Below, piece by piece: positions 6,269 to 9,895 of a stretch of DNA of 9,895 nt. Under the pieces are notes generated by a model. It had not been told where the DNA came from, ran no database searches, and saw only the letters and a list, made by a program, of their open reading frames with translations. The stretch is taken from contig DIVL01000025.1 of NCBI GenBank assembly GCA_002435825.1, forward strand, positions 1-9,895, in the 5' to 3' direction. Each line of letters opens with the position of its first letter. The first letter of the stretch is position 1. This DNA comes from Anaerolineaceae bacterium UBA6133 (GTDB lineage Bacteria; Chloroflexota; Anaerolineae; Anaerolineales; Anaerolineaceae). A program made the position numbers and the translations under genes.

Positions 6269-6341
6269 TGCCCCAGGAGGGAATCGAACCCCCAGTCTAG
6301 GCGTTAGGAGTGCCTCGCTCTATCCATTGAGCCACTGGGGC
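6269..6341 (-). tRNA. tRNA-Arg, anticodon CCT (reads AGG)
   Basis: The - strand folds into a full cloverleaf. It has a 7-bp acceptor GCCCCAG/CTGGGGC, D arm GCTC/GAGC, anticodon loop CTCCTAA with CCT at 6308-6306, a 5-nt variable loop, and T arm GGGGG-TTCGATT-CCCTC. The discriminator is A at 6269. The 3' CCA is not encoded, so it must be added by tRNA nucleotidyltransferase. Position 31-39 is an A-C mismatch at the bottom of the anticodon stem. Confidence 0.95.
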
Positions 6342-6349
6342 GCGCAGGC

Positions 6350-6355
6350 ATTATA
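6350..6355 (-). promoter_or_regulatory. -10 box of tRNA-Arg
   Basis: A perfect TATAAT on the - strand ends 8 nt before the mature tRNA 5' end. The -35 region, inside the end of the LysM/M23 gene, is poor (about TGGGAC at 6379-6374). The tRNA may also be transcribed by read-through from rho and the M23 gene. Confidence 0.5.
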
Positions 6356-6361
6356 ACACTG

Positions 6362-7456
6362 CTAAGGCAGATAGTCCCAGGGGTTAACCGGCATTCCGCC
6401 ATATCGAATTTCAAAATGCAGGTGAGCACCAGTTGAATTTCCCGTGGAGCCCGCTGTGCCTATCACGCTACCCTGGAAGACGTTGTCACCACAATTGACC
6501 TGGACGTTTTCCAGGTGCTCATACCATGTGGTGAAGCCATTGCCGTGGTCGATCATGACAAAATTGCCATAACCGCCATTGAGCCAGCCTGCATACACAA
6601 CCGTGCCACTATCTGCAGCGAATAGCGCAGAGCCAATTCCAGCTCCGATGTCAATGCCGTTGTGCCCCGGACCATAGTAGTTGCCCGAGATCATGTGTAC
6701 CGCTGAAGGCCAGATGAAGAAACCATTCCCCATCAACCCCACACCCGAAAGCGCGCAAGCGCCAGGTCCGGAAAAACCACTGATGAGGTTGCCCCGTTCA
6801 TCGGTTGTGACTGCCGCAAAGGTGATGTTTACCAATTCCCGGTTCCCACCAGGCACCATTACCACAGTACCCGGATTGATCTGGGGATTGGAAAGATCAA
6901 GATCATTGCCAATAAAAAGCAGGATGTCTTCGATGTCCGCGCCATAACGTGAAGCGACAGAACTCAGGCTGTCACGGCTGCGCCACGTGTGAAGAATGCC
7001 ATTCGTCGGTGGGATGGTGAGGATCTGCCCAGGCATGAGGTTGTCTGATTGATCCTGCAGGATGTCATAGTTGGCATAGAGCACGGATTCAACGCTCAGA
7101 CCAAACTTTTCAGCAATGCCCCAAACAGAGTCTCCACTTTGTACAGTGTAGGTCGTCGGAGCAGATCGGTACTCACTGGAAGTTTCGGTGTTGGGGTCTG
7201 AATCTCGAAGTAAACCACTCACCTCTTCCGTTGGTAAGAATTCTGGCAAGGGCACCTCCAGCACTGCCGGATCGTCTGCGGGTAAGGTTCCGACTTCAAC
7301 GCCTATCTGGTAGCTCCCCATCGATTTGGCGATTTCGGGTTGCCAGAAAAGGAACGAAATCAGACCTGCACAGACTGCCGCAGCCAGAATCCAGCCAATT
7401 GCCCCCAACAAGCGCCCGGATGAAGATGGCGCTTTCGTATTATCTTGTTGTGTCAT
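6362..7456 (-). CDS. Membrane-anchored LysM and M23 metallopeptidase
   Basis: This is predicted to be a peptidoglycan hydrolase or hydrolase regulator on the outer face of the membrane. Residues 17-38 form one hydrophobic helix after a short polar N-terminus. A low-complexity acidic/proline spacer follows. Two LysM domains come next: 103-149 (YTVQSGDSVWGIAEKFG, ending in LTIPP) and a more diverged one at 155-202, where the usual GD is RD. The C-terminal M23 domain has every zinc and catalytic residue: H265-x3-D269 (HNGID), H314 (YEHL) and H345-x-H347 (HLHF). It ends with the common PVNPWDYLP tail. Length 364 aa is normal for this architecture. The gene starts 29 nt after rho with only a weak ribosome binding site (GAGAG), so it is likely cotranscribed with rho. 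Confidence 0.92.
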   Translation of the reverse strand: MTQQDNTKAPSSSGRLLGAIGWILAAAVCAGLISFLFWQPEIAKSMGSYQIGVEVGTLPADDPAVLEVPLPEFLPTEEVSGLLRDSDPNTETSSEYRSAPTTYTVQSGDSVWGIAEKFGLSVESVLYANYDILQDQSDNLMPGQILTIPPTNGILHTWRSRDSLSSVASRYGADIEDILLFIGNDLDLSNPQINPGTVVMVPGGNRELVNITFAAVTTDERGNLISGFSGPGACALSGVGLMGNGFFIWPSAVHMISGNYYGPGHNGIDIGAGIGSALFAADSGTVVYAGWLNGGYGNFVMIDHGNGFTTWYEHLENVQVNCGDNVFQGSVIGTAGSTGNSTGAHLHFEIRYGGMPVNPWDYLP

Positions 7457-7485
7457 GAGCTTGCTCTCAAATCTTGCGGCAGGAC

Positions 7486-8757
7486 TTACATATCCGCCAG
7501 GTTCTCCAGGAACTCCGCATTCGTCTTCGATTTTTCCATTTTTTGCAGGATCGCCTCAGTGGCAACCGCGGTATCCATGCCTGCTCCCTGGGGAGGATTG
7601 GAAACCATCTGCAAGTACATTCTACGCATCAACCAGACTCTTTGCAAGGTTTCAGGGCTCATCAACAGATCTTCACGCCGCGTGGACGATTTCTCCATGT
7701 CAATAGCAGGGAAGATGCGGCGTTCTTGCAGACGGCGGGAAAGGATCATTTCCATGTTGCCGGTACCTTTGAACTCTTCATAAACCACATCATCCAGCCT
7801 CGAGCCGGTGTCCACCAGAGCAGTCGCAACAATTGTCAGGCTGCCGCCATCCTCAAGGTTGCGTGCCGCGCCGAAGAAACGCTTGGGCGGATAAAGCGCG
7901 GAAGGATCCATACCGCCAGATAGCGTGCGCCCGGAAGGATTGACCACCATATTGTAGGCACGCGCCAAACGTGTGAGCGAATCCATCAGGATGACCACGT
8001 CCAGACCAATTTCAACCAGGCGTTTTGCGCGGTCCAGTGAAATTTCTGCCATGCGTACATGCGCGTTTACCGGTTCGTCAAAAGTGCTGGCAATGACCTC
8101 AGCATCCACTGAGCGGTCCATATCGGTCACTTCTTCAGGTCGTTCACCGATCAGCGACATAATCTGTCGCACCTCCGGATTGTTGGCGCTTATGGCGTTT
8201 GCGATATCCTTCAGGATCGTGGTCTTGCCTGCTTTTGGCGGCGAAACAATCATAGCACGCTGCCCGCCACCTATTGGAGCCACCAAGTTGATCATACGGG
8301 TGGCTAAATTGTGCGGGTCATATTCCAGGTTTAGAAGTTTGTTGGGGAAAATTGGTGTCAGGTTTTCGAATCTTGGTCGTTTGCGGGCTTCATCAGGGGT
8401 CAGCCCATTGATTGATTCCACTTTGAGCAAGCCGTGGTGGCGTTCAGATTCACGCGGTGGTCTGACGTGCCCGATGACAAGATCGCCCGATCGTAACTCA
8501 TAGCGGCGCAATTGTGCCTGGGAAACATACACATCTTCCGAACCGATGCGATAATTCGCACGTAAGAATCCGATCCCTTCATTCATAATCTCAAGCACGC
8601 CACCGCGCATCTCGAGACCTTCAGCCTCTGCCAGTGCTTGGGCAATCTTTATGATCAACCCTTCACGCTTCAGCCTGTTTAGATTTGGGATGTTTAGATC
8701 TTTAGCAATTTTTGAAAGTTGTTTGACGGTTTTCTTTTCAAGTTCAAATATATCCAT
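7486..8757 (-). CDS. rho: Transcription termination factor Rho
   Basis: Rho is a hexameric RNA-dependent ATPase/helicase that ends transcription of untranslated RNA. The N-terminal Rho_N helical domain covers about 1-45. A cold-shock-type RNA-binding domain covers about 50-118 (GVLEIMNEGIGFLR, DVYVSQAQLRRY). The ATPase core has Walker A PPKAGKTT (173-180), catalytic Glu in LIGERPEEV (E205), Walker B VVILMD (254-259), the Q/R-loop region GGMDPSALYPPKRFFGAARN (281-300), and the arginine finger at about R360 (SSTRRED). Length is 423 aa with no large insertion between the N-terminal and RNA-binding domains, so it is the compact form, unlike the long actinobacterial type. The DSLTRLARAYN segment that forms part of the bicyclomycin pocket in E. 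coli Rho is conserved. The upstream leader is long and AT-rich. Confidence 0.97.
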   Translation of the reverse strand: MDIFELEKKTVKQLSKIAKDLNIPNLNRLKREGLIIKIAQALAEAEGLEMRGGVLEIMNEGIGFLRANYRIGSEDVYVSQAQLRRYELRSGDLVIGHVRPPRESERHHGLLKVESINGLTPDEARKRPRFENLTPIFPNKLLNLEYDPHNLATRMINLVAPIGGGQRAMIVSPPKAGKTTILKDIANAISANNPEVRQIMSLIGERPEEVTDMDRSVDAEVIASTFDEPVNAHVRMAEISLDRAKRLVEIGLDVVILMDSLTRLARAYNMVVNPSGRTLSGGMDPSALYPPKRFFGAARNLEDGGSLTIVATALVDTGSRLDDVVYEEFKGTGNMEMILSRRLQERRIFPAIDMEKSSTRREDLLMSPETLQRVWLMRRMYLQMVSNPPQGAGMDTAVATEAILQKMEKSKTNAEFLENLADM

Positions 8758-8764
8758 GTCTCAC

Positions 8765-8859
8765 TCACCATGTAGTTCGATTTTTCCACCTTCTCATAGG
8801 ACCTGAACCAAACTTCCGGAACCGACAATTCTTACAGACTCGAGTAGCAAAATTTCCAT
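8765..8859 (-). other. Possible tandem leader peptides in the rho 5' leader
   Basis: ATG 8859 opens a 21-codon frame (begins MEILLLESV, ends SLVQVL) that stops at 8794. Its stop overlaps a second ATG (8797) in an ATGA junction. The second frame codes for MRRWKNRTTW and stops at 8765, 7 nt before the rho ATG. No convincing Shine-Dalgarno precedes the first. E. coli rho has a leader peptide gene (rhoL), but no sequence similarity is claimed here. Frames this short arise by chance often, so this is a candidate only. Confidence 0.25.
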
Positions 8860-8926
8860 TTGATTATCAAGGATAGCTTTAGAGAGATGACGGGGTTGTT
8901 AAATAGAAAATTTTAATTATATATAG

Positions 8927-8954
8927 ATTATAGCAGTTTAATTTTAATATGCAA
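8927..8954 (-). promoter_or_regulatory. Candidate rho promoter
   Basis: On the - strand there is a perfect -10 TATAAT (8932-8927) with a -35 TTGCAT (8954-8949) 16 bp upstream, in a very AT-rich stretch. Transcription from about 8920 gives a leader of ~160 nt before the rho ATG. This is long compared with the other promoters in this window, and compatible with the autoregulation by attenuation known for rho in other bacteria. Confidence 0.5.
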
Positions 8955-8972
8955 GCCAAATTTTCCATATAT

Positions 8973-9895
8973 GATTATGCAACCTTTTTTCTGTAAATTT
9001 GGGTCAGAAATACCCATTGTTCTTTAACAATCGAATGACTTGCCAGCACAATAACGTTTGCCGATTTGCCATTCTTCGCTGATCTCCATCAATCTTGCAG
9101 AGACCAGTCTCAAACAAGAGGCTTCGTTTGGAAACACGCCAACCACTCTTGTTCTCCTACGGATTTCCCTGTTGATCCTCTCCAGGCTATTTGTGGTCCT
9201 GATTGATCTCCGATGTTCAAGTGGATAATCGAAGACAGTGAAACCTTCGGCCAGGTTTTTCTCCATCCAGGTCGACAACCCTGGAGCAGAGCGGGCATAC
9301 TTTTGGATGGTTACCTGGAGATATTGCTCAGCCGATTTTTTATCTGGCGCATTGAATATTGCCCGGATGTCTGCTGCTACCTCCTTTCGCATGGATTGCC
9401 TGGGAACATAACTTTGCGCATTTTGCTGAAGATGGAACTGGCATCTTTGCCATGGCACGCTGCCCAATACAGCTTTTCTCGCTGCACCCAGGCCTACGTG
9501 GTCGTCACTGATCACCAGTTTCACACCATGCATCCCTCGATCTCGCAAGCTCTTTAGAAAGGCCTTCCAGTGTGTTTCATGCTCACTGAGGGATACTGAA
9601 ACGCCTAAAACCTGTCTTTCTCCCTCTGGAGAGATGCCTGTGGCCACTAAAACAGCCGCATCACGCACCTGACCAGCCTCTCTGACCTTCTCATAACGGG
9701 CATCAGCAAATAAGTATTGGATTTCTCCCAGGGGACGTTCCCGCCATTCCTGCAAAACTTCATCCAACTGCTGTGCCGCTCGACTGACTTGCATGGCTGA
9801 GATCTCAACCCCACACAGCTCTTCTGTGATGGCCTTGATCCTTCTGGTTGACACACCCTGGACATACATTTCAGCTACTGCAATCAGCAGGGCTC
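8973..9895 (-). mobile_element. IS256-family insertion sequence, partial (cut by window edge)
   Basis: The element contains the transposase below and a candidate terminal region at 8973-8998. On the - strand this reads AATTTACAGAAAA followed by TTGCATAATC, which resembles the TTTACA-AAA-TTGACA-like ends of many IS256 elements. The exact outer boundary is approximate. The other end and the target-site duplication lie beyond the window, so the inverted repeat cannot be confirmed here. Confidence 0.65.
9024..9895 (-). CDS. IS256-family (mutator-type) transposase, 5' end outside window
   Basis: This DDE transposase cuts and inserts its own element. The frame stays open from an internal Met (codon 9869-9867) to the window edge (…ALLIAVAE-MYVQGVSTRRI), so the true start lies outside. 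Downstream of the usual MYVQGVSTR motif are the three catalytic acidic residues: Asp in FADARYEKVRE (9702-9704), Asp in VISDDHVGL (9501-9506), and Glu in TTNSLERINREI (9180-9182). The WQRCQFHLQQNA segment is the family's C/H-containing motif. The C-terminus is complete, ending FPNEASCLRLVSA…W. There are no frameshifts in the visible part, so the enzyme may be active if the missing N-terminus is intact. Confidence 0.93.
   Translation of the reverse strand, partial: ALLIAVAEMYVQGVSTRRIKAITEELCGVEISAMQVSRAAQQLDEVLQEWRERPLGEIQYLFADARYEKVREAGQVRDAAVLVATGISPEGERQVLGVSVSLSEHETHWKAFLKSLRDRGMHGVKLVISDDHVGLGAARKAVLGSVPWQRCQFHLQQNAQSYVPRQSMRKEVAADIRAIFNAPDKKSAEQYLQVTIQKYARSAPGLSTWMEKNLAEGFTVFDYPLEHRRSIRTTNSLERINREIRRRTRVVGVFPNEASCLRLVSARLMEISEEWQIGKRYCAGKSFDC

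Noticed and set aside
7326..7923. Overlapping + strand ORFs across the rho/LysM-M23 junction
   Set aside because: They are antisense to rho and the peptidase, and the Rho coding sequence fully explains the open frames.
9213..9557. 114-codon + strand ORF inside the IS element
   Set aside because: It is antisense to the transposase and not a known IS256 accessory gene.
1..9895. A defence island, toxin-antitoxin pair, prophage or new multi-gene system
   Set aside because: Every open region is explained by housekeeping, envelope or IS genes. The only unknown genes (4983-5750 and 5840-6214) are separated by a terminator and do not form a recognisable system.

Overview
The window looks like a moderate-GC chromosome segment from an Anaerolineae-type member of the Chloroflexota. 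The main pointers are a secreted protein made of two modules that each end in a YNWFWN-like motif (a style I associate with that class), LysM/M23 cell-envelope peptidases next to rho, and MiaB, Rho and Nth versions that diverge from those of better-studied phyla. This taxonomic call is an inference from protein style. No rRNA or marker alignment was possible.

Layout. (1) 61-1380, + strand: miaB, a tRNA methylthiotransferase, with a perfect TATAAT only 8 nt before its ATG. (2) 4017-1438, - strand: a tight three-gene operon of a metallo-beta-lactamase-fold protein whose metal ligands are mostly lost, a type II (Rhizobium-type) asparaginase, and endonuclease III. It has its own promoter at 4044-4073 and converges on miaB at a shared hairpin terminator. 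(3) 4822-4085, - strand: a membrane-anchored M23 peptidase, also with TATAAT 8 nt before its ATG. It is divergent from (4) 4983-5750, + strand: a secreted two-module protein with a TPAPTT linker, followed by a strong terminator. (5) 5840-6214, + strand: a 124-residue acidic protein I do not recognise. It shares a bidirectional terminator with (6) tRNA-Arg(CCT) on the - strand. (7) 8757-6362, - strand: rho followed by a membrane-anchored LysM/M23 peptidase. Rho has a long AT-rich leader that can encode two tiny overlapping peptides. (8) From about 8973 to the window edge, - strand: an IS256-family insertion sequence, cut by the edge, whose transposase keeps its DDE residues.

Most genes are housekeeping (tRNA modification and supply, base-excision repair, transcription termination) or cell-envelope functions. 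I found no defence system, CRISPR array, prophage or biosynthetic cluster. The most interesting items are the degenerate MBL protein in an operon, the duplicated secreted protein with its repeat linker, the recurring short or absent 5' leaders, the rho leader with possible leader peptides, and the unrecognised acidic protein.
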